Below are positions 1-7,845 of a stretch of 18,407 nt of DNA, in pieces. A program made the translations under genes and the position numbers. Source of the DNA: Opitutus sp. GAS368 (GTDB lineage: Bacteria; Verrucomicrobiota; Verrucomicrobiia; Opitutales; Opitutaceae); the NCBI GenBank assembly GCA_945862035.1, contig CAMAXB010000023.1:1-18407 (forward strand), in the 5' to 3' direction. Within the stretch, counting starts at the first letter, position 1; every line of letters starts with the position of its first letter. The notes beneath the pieces were generated by a model, which did no database searches, was not told where the DNA came from, and worked only from the letters and a program-made list of their open reading frames with translations.

Positions 1-1116
<1,116 letters not shown>

Positions 1117-1128
1117 GGCTGCATTAAA

Positions 1129-1141
1129 GCAAACGATTTGC
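1129..1141. other. Small hairpin in the acs to pseudopilin gap
   Basis: The 68-bp gap between acs and the first pseudopilin gene holds a perfect 5-bp inverted repeat, GCAAA-cga-TTTGC. It overlaps a direct repeat of TGCATT at 1120-1125 and 1139-1144. No T-tract follows, so it is not a convincing terminator. I see no clear -35/-10 pair for the pseudopilin genes here. It could be a weak terminator, a regulator site or chance. Confidence 0.25.
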
Positions 1142-1184
1142 ATTGACGCAGGTAGGGTCGGGGGTTTGGCTGCGGGCGTTGCCT

Positions 1185-1727
1185 ATGCCGCCAACCCCCC
1201 GGTCTTCCTTTGCCCGCGAGCCGGCCTTTACGCTGATTGAGGTCCTGGTCGTCCTCGCCGTGCTTGCCTCGCTCGCGGGCATCGGGCTCGGGGCCGCTCA
1301 AGGCGTCCGTGCACTGGCTGATCTGCGGCAGGCCCGGGTCGAGCTCGCCCGCGTGGCGGCCGCGATGGAATCGGCCCGCTTGCACTTGGGCCGCTACCCC
1401 GCGAGAGAGGATCCGGTGGCGTGGTACGCCACACTGGCCGGGCGCTCCGACGCGGACGGCCAGCCGCTCGCCCAGCCGGGCCGGCGCTTCCTCGATCCCA
1501 CCGGCCTCCGGCTCGCCCTCGCCCAAGAGGCCGACCCAGCCAACCACCTCTCCGATCCGTGGGGGCGCGCCTACCTTTACTCCCCGCCATCCTCCGATTC
1601 CGCGGGTCCGGGAACGTCATTCCTCCTCTTCTCGGCCGGGCCGGATGGCGAGCCCGGTCGCCACCCCGCGGGCGAACCTGACGCCACGGATCCCGCCACC
1701 CGGGACAACCTCTACGCGCCGCGATGA
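1185..1727 (+). CDS. GspG-like pseudopilin (first gene of pseudopilin cluster)
   Basis: A type II secretion/type IV pilin-like subunit of 180 residues. A short basic leader ends at Ala14, followed by the class III signal FTLIEVLVVLAVLASLAG with the invariant Glu at mature position +5 (Glu19). Prepilin peptidase would cleave and N-methylate Phe15, and the hydrophobic helix would anchor the subunit in the inner membrane and pack in the pseudopilus core. The C-terminal part has DPWGRAYLY (the GspG DPWGxxY motif) and SAGPDGEPG followed by an acidic stretch, resembling the calcium loop of major pseudopilin GspG. The cleavage-site residue is Ala rather than the usual Gly. ATG at 1185 was chosen because it gives a normal leader; an in-frame TTG at 1143 would add 14 residues. 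It overlaps the next gene by 4 bp. Confidence 0.85.
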   Translation: MPPTPRSSFAREPAFTLIEVLVVLAVLASLAGIGLGAAQGVRALADLRQARVELARVAAAMESARLHLGRYPAREDPVAWYATLAGRSDADGQPLAQPGRRFLDPTGLRLALAQEADPANHLSDPWGRAYLYSPPSSDSAGPGTSFLLFSAGPDGEPGRHPAGEPDATDPATRDNLYAPR

Positions 1728-2374
1728 CTCCCGCGCCACGGATGTCCCCCGAGACGTTGGCGGTGCGGGTTCCCTCGAACTCACCGCGGACGGGCTTCAC
1801 CTTGCTGGAAGTACTGACCGTCGTCGCCATTCTGGCGGTCCTCGCCTCGATCGGGCTCCCGACGTTGGCGGCGGCCCGTTCCTCGGCCGCCAAGGCACGG
1901 ACGCGTTCGCAGTTCGCCCAGTGGACCCTCGCGTGCGCGCAGTTTCGCCAGGAGTACGGGTTTTTCCCGGCCCTCGGAACCGATCACCGACTCGCATCGG
2001 TTGACGATACCGCCGCGTTCATCCGTGCGCTCACCGGGCGCAATCCGGACGGCAGCGTCGTCGCAGACCCCGCGAATCTTGGCGGCAATACGCGTCGCCT
2101 CCGCTTTCTTTCCCTCGCGGAATCCGATCTGGTCGAAGGCCGACTCGCGGACGCCTTCGGGAATGCCGAATTCGGCTTCCTGCGGGATCAGGATGGCGAT
2201 GGGTTCATCCGGCCGGGGGTTGATGGCGCGATCGCCGCCGTCGCCGGCGTCGACGGAAGCTCCGTCGTCCCTCCTGCGACCGCGTTCCCGGCCACGGGCA
2301 TTCGTGCCGGTGTGGCGTTCTTTTCGGCGGGCCGGGGTACCTCGGGGGACGACTGCGTGGTGAGCTGGCGATGA
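1724..2374 (+). CDS. Pseudopilin, GspG/H-type, with possible calcium-binding loop
   Basis: A 216-residue pilin-like protein. A 24-residue leader ends in RTG, then FTLLEVLTVVAILAVLASIGLP with Phe25 as +1 and Glu29 as +5, ending in the proline that commonly closes the pilin N-terminal helix. The soluble domain contains RDQDGDGFI (around residue 155), a DxDxDG-like loop that could bind calcium as in GspG-type pseudopilins, and near the C-terminus FFSAGRGTSGDD. The start is ATG inside the ATGA overlap with the previous stop, so translation is probably coupled. It seems to be a second G-type subunit; a GspH role cannot be excluded. Membership of the family is clear, the exact role is not. Confidence 0.8.
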   Translation: MTPAPRMSPETLAVRVPSNSPRTGFTLLEVLTVVAILAVLASIGLPTLAAARSSAAKARTRSQFAQWTLACAQFRQEYGFFPALGTDHRLASVDDTAAFIRALTGRNPDGSVVADPANLGGNTRRLRFLSLAESDLVEGRLADAFGNAEFGFLRDQDGDGFIRPGVDGAIAAVAGVDGSSVVPPATAFPATGIRAGVAFFSAGRGTSGDDCVVSWR

Positions 2375-3000
2375 ACTCCCGTTGTCGCGCCTTCACTTTG
2401 GTCGAGCTGATGGTCGTGCTCGCCCTGCTGGTTGCGCTCGCCGGCGGCGCGGGCCTCGCGCTCAAGCCGGGCGACGATCTGCTCGCACTGCAGGGCGGAC
2501 AAACCCTGTTGATTCAGTCTCTGGCCCTCGTGCGCGCTCAAGCGGCCCTCTCCGGCCGCAATGCCTCGCTCGCCGTCTCACTGGATTCTGCCCGGCCCGA
2601 CCAATCGATGCGGGCTCTCGCCGTCGCGGTCCGCAATCCATCCGGGCCGGCTTGGCAGCGGGTGAGCGCGTGGATGCCGCTACCCGTAGGGATCGCACTG
2701 CTGCCCGTGAGCGCTCCGTCGGGACCCTGGATCGAGCCGGGATCGGATTGGTCGGGCCTCACGTCCTCCGCGCTCTCGGCGCAGCCCACCTTGATCGGCC
2801 CGGAGTCTGCGCTGCTGCTGGAATTCACCCCGCGCGGGACCGTGGTCGGTGGGGGCGGCAATCTCATCCTGGCGACCCATCGCCGTGTGCCGCCGGAGAG
2901 CGCGACGGCCTTCATTTATACAGCGCCAGATGCGGTGCGTGGCGTTTCCGTGAGTGCCTATGGCGTCGCCGAGTGGATCCATGAGCGCACGGGTTTTTAG
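2371..3000 (+). CDS. Minor pseudopilin, GspH-like
   Basis: A 209-residue protein with a very short leader (MNSRCRA), then FTLVELMVVLALLVALAGGAG, with Phe8 as +1 and Glu12 as +5. The residue before cleavage is Ala. After the helix comes a segment rich in Ala, Leu and Gln (QTLLIQSLALVRAQAALSGRNASLAV), the pattern seen in GspH/FimT-type minor pseudopilins, where long N-terminal helices carry RxxAxxxxR-like repeats before beta structure. The position between two G-like genes and an I-like gene fits the gspG-H-I-J-K order. The start codon overlaps the previous stop (ATGA). GspH normally joins the I-J-K tip complex to the shaft; that role is inferred from family and order. Confidence 0.78.
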   Translation: MNSRCRAFTLVELMVVLALLVALAGGAGLALKPGDDLLALQGGQTLLIQSLALVRAQAALSGRNASLAVSLDSARPDQSMRALAVAVRNPSGPAWQRVSAWMPLPVGIALLPVSAPSGPWIEPGSDWSGLTSSALSAQPTLIGPESALLLEFTPRGTVVGGGGNLILATHRRVPPESATAFIYTAPDAVRGVSVSAYGVAEWIHERTGF

Positions 3001-3487
3001 CCGGCGCGCTTGGGGGACGCCTGCCTTCTCCCTGCTGGAAGTGGTGATCGCAACCGGCCTCTGTGCGGGGGCGATCGGGGCGGTCCTTGCCCTGCTCCCG
3101 CCCTTGCTGACGGCGATGGCCGACGCAGAGCAGCGGACCACGGCCCTGCGCGTGGTGACCTTGCTCGATGCCCGCTGGAGTACCGCCCCGTGGGCGGAGG
3201 TCGTCGCCGCCGTCGAGACGGGCGAGGTGTGGTATGCGAATGCCTCGGGCGCGCGCCTCGAAACTGCGGAAAATGCGATCTGGGCCGGGACCGCGGCGCG
3301 CCCGTCAACGGACGGAATCATCCCGCACTTCGAGCTCGCCGCCGTGCGCGATGCCCGCTTGTCCGGTCCGGCGGTCCTCGTCTACGCCGTCGAGATCCGC
3401 TGGCCTGCCTCCACCGGTGACGGACACCGGGTTACGGATCGGTCCGCGCAGAGCAGCCTCGTCCTCCTGTCGGCGAGAACGCGATGA
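2981..3487 (+). CDS. Minor pseudopilin, GspI/PilV-like
   Basis: 168 residues from ATG at 2981. The leader MSARVFSRRAWGTPA precedes FSLLEVVIATGLCAGAIGAVLALLP, with Phe16 as +1 and Glu20 as +5; the residue before cleavage is again Ala. FSLLEVVIA followed by a small-residue-rich helix is typical of GspI/PilV minor pseudopilins, which seed the tip with J and K. A GTG at 2954 is in frame and would extend the leader by nine residues, but ATG gives a usual leader length. The gene overlaps its upstream neighbour by 20 bp in another frame and the J-like gene by 4 bp. Verrucomicrobial families such as Verru_Chthon cassette protein B have a similar N-terminus; equivalence is unproven. Confidence 0.78.
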   Translation: MSARVFSRRAWGTPAFSLLEVVIATGLCAGAIGAVLALLPPLLTAMADAEQRTTALRVVTLLDARWSTAPWAEVVAAVETGEVWYANASGARLETAENAIWAGTAARPSTDGIIPHFELAAVRDARLSGPAVLVYAVEIRWPASTGDGHRVTDRSAQSSLVLLSARTR

Positions 3488-4494
3488 GAGCCCGGACGCG
3501 TGCGCGGCGGGCGTCGGGTTTCACCTTGGTGGAACTCCTCGTGGCGGCGGCGATCACCGCTGCACTCGCGGGCGCGCTGGTCGCCATCGTCGTCCAGGTC
3601 CTCGGCCTCTGGTCCCGGTCGGGGAGCTCCGTCACGACGGCGGGCGAGGCCACCCGGGTTCTCGAGCAGATCTCGCGGGATCTTGAAGCGATGGTGTGCC
3701 GCCCGGATGCCAGTGCCTGGTTTGCCGTGACCGTGCAGCGTGATCAGGCGGGCGCGGGCGACAGCGGAATGACGGATGCCGACTGGATGGGCGCGGCAAA
3801 ACCATCGGGGCTTCCCTCGCTGCGGCTCGATCCCACTGATGGCTCCCTAGAGGATCAGCGCTTCGGACAGGCGGGTGTATGGCTCCGCTTCTTCACGACG
3901 GAACCGGATGCTAACGATAGCGCGACCAACCGATCGCTCCCGCGCGCGGTTTCCTACCAGATCGTGCGCCGACGGACGGGCAGGGAGCACGCCTACCAGC
4001 TTTACCGTTCGCAGGTCCGGCCGGGCGGAGCGAACTCCACTTTCTCCAGCGGTTACGACCTGTTTGCCTCTCCTTACAACACCCCCAATGGCAGTGAGCA
4101 GCATCCGGGCAACATCCGGCGTCCGAACACCCGTTTCCTCCTCGGCAATCACGTGATCGATTTAGGTCTGCGGGTCTTCGTGCGAGCCGGGGACGGAGGC
4201 GTGGAGCCGGCCTTCCCCCTCGGCCCAGCGGCGGAGCAGTCCTTTGTCGCCACAACCGGAACGTCGCCGGTTCCCGGATACGCAGGCCGTCCGGTCACGC
4301 GCGGCCGGCCGGTGCGGCTCGACGTGCTGGTGCGGATCCTGACCGAGGAGGGCGCGCAGGCCATCGCCAACCTCGAGGCGGGCCGGATCCCGGTTCCCCC
4401 CGGCCTGACGCGGGCGGAGCATTGGTGGGGGCTGGCCGAGGCGCATTCCCGCGTGCACGTCCGCACCGTGGTTCCCCGTGCCCTGCTTCCGTGA
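3484..4494 (+). CDS. Minor pseudopilin, GspJ-like
   Basis: A 336-residue protein. The basic leader MRARTRARRASG is followed by FTLVELLVAAAITAALAGALVAIVV, with Gly12 before cleavage, Phe13 as +1 and Glu17 as +5. The large soluble domain begins with a helical segment, then VLEQISRDLEAMVCRPDASAW, which resembles the QLxRDLxxA region after the GspJ/PilW helix. Further on, AVSYQIVRRRTGREHAYQLYR fits the GspJ beta-sheet pattern in which an extracted value is tested. At 336 residues it is longer than the usual GspJ (about 200), with an insertion in the middle. The start overlaps the I-like gene (ATGA) and the end overlaps the K-like gene by 17 bp. Confidence 0.8.
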   Translation: MRARTRARRASGFTLVELLVAAAITAALAGALVAIVVQVLGLWSRSGSSVTTAGEATRVLEQISRDLEAMVCRPDASAWFAVTVQRDQAGAGDSGMTDADWMGAAKPSGLPSLRLDPTDGSLEDQRFGQAGVWLRFFTTEPDANDSATNRSLPRAVSYQIVRRRTGREHAYQLYRSQVRPGGANSTFSSGYDLFASPYNTPNGSEQHPGNIRRPNTRFLLGNHVIDLGLRVFVRAGDGGVEPAFPLGPAAEQSFVATTGTSPVPGYAGRPVTRGRPVRLDVLVRILTEEGAQAIANLEAGRIPVPPGLTRAEHWWGLAEAHSRVHVRTVVPRALLP

Positions 4495-6100
4495 TTTCCC
4501 ACGCGACCCGCGGCGGGGTTTTGCACTGCTGCTCGTGGTGGTCGTCCTCGGCTTCCTCGTACTCGTGGTGGTGGCACTCGCCACTCACCTCCGAATTGAG
4601 CAGACGGTGGCGCTGCGCCGGACCCAGCTTGAGCAGGCCAGGCGACACGCGCTGACCGGGCTCGCCCTTGCGATCGGTCAGCTGCAGCGAGAGGCCGGTC
4701 CCGATCGCCGGGCCACTGCGAGCGCTCCGCTCTTGGGTCCGGTCGTGGCCAATAAAACCCAGTGGGTCGGAGTCTGGGCGCCGGAGGCGAGCACTCCCCA
4801 GTGGTTGGTCTCCTCTGCCGATCCGGCCGGAACGGGTCCCGCCTCGCCGGCGCTGACGCACCCGGTGGTCATGGTGGGTCCAGCCAGTGCAGAGGTGTCG
4901 GCCGCCGCGACGGCGGATCCGGATCAGGTCCGCGTGGACTCGCTTCCGTTGACCCTGGCGTCCGCGGCGCTGCCGGGGTGGAAGGGGAGTGCGGACCCGG
5001 TCATCGGGCGAACGGCCTATTGGGTGGGCGAGGAAGGGGGAAAGCTTTCGGCCGTGGTCCGCGACGAGCGCTCGCCGCTGACGGGGGAGGCGTCGTCTGA
5101 CCCGTGGCCGCGGATCGACTCGTCTCCACTCTGGGGCGGCTATGACCTGCAGGCGACGAGCGTGCAGGCTGCGCTCGCGAAGGTCCTCGCTTACGGTCAA
5201 CTCGGCTACGTCGACGGGACCGCCTTCTCGCCGGCCCGCCTCCGGCGGAACCTGCACCGGGCCACGGTCGCGGCCCTCGGCGTGCTGAGCAATCCAGCCG
5301 ACGGCGGCTTGAAGCAGCCCGGGCAGGTCGACGGCCTCCAGGCCTACGGTTCGCCCGAAGCGCCGCGCTACGATCAATACGTGTACGTTCGTAATCCGCC
5401 GCTGGGCACCGACCCTGATTTCCTGCCGGTCGCACGCTTCGCGGTCTACCGGCCTGGCGGCAACACTCCGTCCGCCGCGGAGCTCGCAGGCCCACGCGCG
5501 ATCGCGAGACTCCTGATCGCCGGGATTTTCAACCTGAACGCCGTCAGCGACGATGCCGCGATCCAGCGCGAGCGCTGGCGGGCGGTGCTGGCGGCGGCGC
5601 GCACGGTGCGCTTCCCCGGGGGAAACGTGCGGACCCTGACGGCGACCGAGCTCGACGCACTCGCCTCGCAGTTAACGGCGCTGCGCTTTCGTGCGGCCTA
5701 CCCGGAGGTCGGCAAGGCGGCCTTCGCCCCATTTTCCAGCGTGGGGCAATGGGCGCGCTCCGGTGTGCTGCAGGCGGCAATCGACGCGGCGGCGATCAAT
5801 CAGGGGCGCGCGGCGGAGGCGGTTGACCGGGTCGATCAGGCGGATCTGCTCGCGCTGCTCGCACCCATCCTGGTGGTGCGCTCCGATACCTTCCTGCTGC
5901 GCGCCTACGGGGAGGTTCGCGATCCGTTTCGCGACCAAGCGCTGGGGGAGGCTTGGTGCGAGGCGGTGCTGCAGCGCGTGCCGGACCACGTGGACCCCGC
6001 GGATGCGCCCTGGGAGGCGGCGGTCCGACCGGACAATCTCCTGCTCGGCCGGAGATTCGTGGTGACGTCGTTCCGGTGGCTGACGACGGCGGACCTCTGA
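4478..6100 (+). CDS. GspK-like large pseudopilin (cluster tip protein)
   Basis: A 540-residue protein starting at GTG 4478, inside the end of the J-like gene. The leader MPCFRDFPRDPRRG precedes FALLLVVVVLGFLVLVVVALAT. Mature position +5 is Leu, not Glu; loss of Glu5 is the hallmark of GspK, the largest minor pseudopilin that caps the tip. The helix leads into RIEQTVALRRTQLEQARRHA and AIGQLQREAGPDRR, followed by a long soluble domain with AYWVGEEGGKLS (around residue 188). GspK is usually about 300-330 residues, so this one is much enlarged, as in large Verrucomicrobial cassette proteins. The start is inferred because this GTG gives a normal leader. No secretion ATPase follows; the next downstream gene is a broken glycosidase. 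Confidence 0.78.
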   Translation: MPCFRDFPRDPRRGFALLLVVVVLGFLVLVVVALATHLRIEQTVALRRTQLEQARRHALTGLALAIGQLQREAGPDRRATASAPLLGPVVANKTQWVGVWAPEASTPQWLVSSADPAGTGPASPALTHPVVMVGPASAEVSAAATADPDQVRVDSLPLTLASAALPGWKGSADPVIGRTAYWVGEEGGKLSAVVRDERSPLTGEASSDPWPRIDSSPLWGGYDLQATSVQAALAKVLAYGQLGYVDGTAFSPARLRRNLHRATVAALGVLSNPADGGLKQPGQVDGLQAYGSPEAPRYDQYVYVRNPPLGTDPDFLPVARFAVYRPGGNTPSAAELAGPRAIARLLIAGIFNLNAVSDDAAIQRERWRAVLAAARTVRFPGGNVRTLTATELDALASQLTALRFRAAYPEVGKAAFAPFSSVGQWARSGVLQAAIDAAAINQGRAAEAVDRVDQADLLALLAPILVVRSDTFLLRAYGEVRDPFRDQALGEAWCEAVLQRVPDHVDPADAPWEAAVRPDNLLLGRRFVVTSFRWLTTADL

Positions 6101-6161
6101 CTATCGGAATTCAGCGAACTTTCCGGCCTCCTGCCCGCCGCGTCGGCCAGTCAGGCGCGGT

Positions 6162-6196
6162 TTCCCCCGCCTTGCTCCCGCGGGGAGCCACGGGAA
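6162..6196. other. Nested hairpin in the gap after the pseudopilin cluster
   Basis: In the 115-bp gap after the K-like stop, GCTCCC-gcg-GGGAGC (6174-6188) forms a perfect 6-bp stem with a 3-base loop. It is enclosed by a second pair, TTCCC (6162-6166) with GGGAA (6192-6196). No T-tract follows on either strand. It may end or stabilise the pseudopilin mRNA, or it may be the leader structure of the former beta-galactosidase gene, whose ATG lies 20 bp downstream. Confidence 0.35.
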
Positions 6197-6215
6197 GACT
6201 GCCTCGCGCGTACTC

Positions 6216-6616
6216 ATGACGACCTTTCATCACGGAACCGGCTATTACCCCGAGCTCTGGCCCGAGGCCGAGATCGAGCGCGATCGTGTAGAAGTGAAGC
6301 GCTCGGGCTGACATTTGTGCGCATGGCCGATTTGGCGTGGTCAGCGATCGAGCAGGATTACCTGACCGACGACTTCCAGTTCCGTCACGCCGGACCGCTC
6401 CCGCCGCGGGTTGACCTCGCCACCGGAAAAGTCCGGATTCTGGATACCGCGACCTTCCAGGGGCGGGGCGCGGCCGTGCGCGGTGGCGCCGCCACCGTGC
6501 GGATCTGGTCCCATGAGGTCATGATCGGCCTGATGGCGGCGACGTTCGAGCGCGAGGCGGACGCGCCCGGTCTGACCTGCGCGGCCAGTGTCGTGGCCGC
6601 CGAACGGCGAAGCTAG
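6216..6616 (+). pseudogene. GH42 beta-galactosidase remnant, frameshifted and internally deleted
   Basis: From ATG 6216 the frame reads MTTFHHGTGYYPELWPEAEIERD, the standard start of GH42 beta-galactosidases (YYPExWPE), and stops at TGA 6309-6311. The next part of the family pattern, LGLTFVRMADLAWSAIE, continues in the +2 frame from 6302. Loss of one C in CGC(C)TC at about 6300-6303 explains the shift. After AWSAIE the expected EPxEGxxxFxWLD and the whole catalytic barrel with both catalytic glutamates are absent. The remaining roughly 85 residues (6353-6613) do not match the barrel and may be a leftover of the C-terminal or trimerisation region (ATVRIWSHEVMIG); that assignment is weak. A full enzyme has about 650-700 residues. 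The remnant ends overlapping the stop of the LacI-type gene. Confidence 0.65.
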
Positions 6617-7698
6617 CGTTTGCCCGCCGCCGGACGGCGGGCTCCCGGCGCGGGTGCCGCCGCGGCGGTGGCCAACGGCGCCGAAAGGCGGATGGTCGGC
6701 CCCTCGGTCCAACGGGCCGGAATGGAGGTGAGGGAGGGCATGGCCGGTGGGCCGAACTCGTTCTGGATCACATGACCAATCACGAGCTCCGCGGCGCGGG
6801 CACCGAGCTCGCGCGGCTGGTGGTCGAGGGAGGCGCAGGGCACCGTCGCCCGCAGGGAGTTCAGGCAGAGGAATCCATGGATCTCGGGAATTCTGGCGCC
6901 GCATTCCTTCATCCAGTCGATCACCTCGGTCGAGTGGCTCAGGACCACGTCGGGCTCGTTCTTGCGGTACCACGCCAGGAAGCTCGCCTTCGTCAGCTCG
7001 GTGAAGCGGAGCAAGGGTAGCTTCCTGATGTCGGGCAGGACATTCTGGATCGCCAGGAAGGCGCCCTCCCACCGGCACTGCAGGCGCTCATCGAAGGACG
7101 CGTCAATCACCATGCCGGGCTTGCGGAAGCCGCGCGCATGGAGGGTCTGGAGCGCGACGTACATCGAGCGGTAGTGATCCGGGCACACGCAATGCAGGGC
7201 CGGCCGGTCGATGAAGTAGTCGGCGTAGACCGCGGTCAGGCTCGACCAAGTCAGGCTGGAAAGATCGGGAAAGCCCGAACTCGGCAGCACCACGAGGCCG
7301 CGGATGCCGCCGGCGTGGAGGATGTCGTCGATGCGCGTCAGGCGCAGCTCATCCCGTGTGGCCTCGAAGTGCTCGATTTTGAACCCCAACTGGTCTGCGC
7401 GCTCAATGGCCCCCTGCAGGACTGCGGTGTTGTAGCGTTGGATATGGACCGCCCGCGGGTGGTCGATGATCTCCAGGGCGGCGAGCGTTCCTCGCACCAT
7501 TTGTCCGTTTGACCGGCGCAATTGCGACATGACCTCCCCGGTGAGGGGATTACGCTGGTACCCCGCGGCGGCGGCTGCGGAACGGACGCGGGCCAGGGTG
7601 TCCTTGTTCACGCGGGGCGATCCACGCAGGGCGTCGGAAATCGTCGTGCGCGAAAGGCCCAGCGTCTTGGCCAGAGTGCGAAGGGTCGGTCGGGGCAT
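6613..7698 (-). CDS. LacI-family transcriptional regulator
   Basis: 361 residues from ATG 7698. The N-terminal helix-turn-helix is RTLAKTLGLSRTTISDALRGSPRV (residues 7-30), followed by VRSAAAAAGYQRNPL, the usual LacI/PurR hinge region. The rest is a periplasmic-binding-protein-like sensor domain of normal length that binds a small ligand, typically a sugar. A low-complexity Ala/Pro/Arg tail ends it. An in-frame TTG at 7737 would add 13 residues, but the helix-turn-helix begins close to the N-terminus in this family, so ATG is preferred. It converges with the broken beta-galactosidase gene, with stops overlapping by 4 bp, which suggests it once controlled that gene or a nearby sugar locus. The effector cannot be read from sequence. 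Confidence 0.9.
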   Translation of the reverse strand: MPRPTLRTLAKTLGLSRTTISDALRGSPRVNKDTLARVRSAAAAAGYQRNPLTGEVMSQLRRSNGQMVRGTLAALEIIDHPRAVHIQRYNTAVLQGAIERADQLGFKIEHFEATRDELRLTRIDDILHAGGIRGLVVLPSSGFPDLSSLTWSSLTAVYADYFIDRPALHCVCPDHYRSMYVALQTLHARGFRKPGMVIDASFDERLQCRWEGAFLAIQNVLPDIRKLPLLRFTELTKASFLAWYRKNEPDVVLSHSTEVIDWMKECGARIPEIHGFLCLNSLRATVPCASLDHQPRELGARAAELVIGHVIQNEFGPPAMPSLTSIPARWTEGPTIRLSAPLATAAAAPAPGARRPAAGKR

Positions 7699-7737
7699 GG
7701 CGAAATCGGACAGTAGGAGGCGGCCCGCTTTCAGCAA

Positions 7738-7752
7738 CCTATAATTATTAGA
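7738..7752 (-). promoter_or_regulatory. AT-rich site upstream of the LacI-type gene
   Basis: A short AT-rich run in otherwise GC-rich DNA, 40 bp upstream of the LacI-type ATG. It contains the palindrome ATAATTAT (7742-7749). On the minus strand it could supply a -10 element (TAATAAT or AATTAT), but no good -35 is visible. The palindrome could also serve autoregulation. The rest of the 147-bp gap to hipA (7699-7845) shows nothing else clear. Confidence 0.3.
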
Positions 7753-7845
7753 CTGAGTGGCGCGGTTGGGGAGAATCTGCGTCCACTGGCCCGCGCGAGG
7801 CAGGGGCAGGTGAGCTCCGGGCGGACCTCGTCCGCGCTCCCGGGG

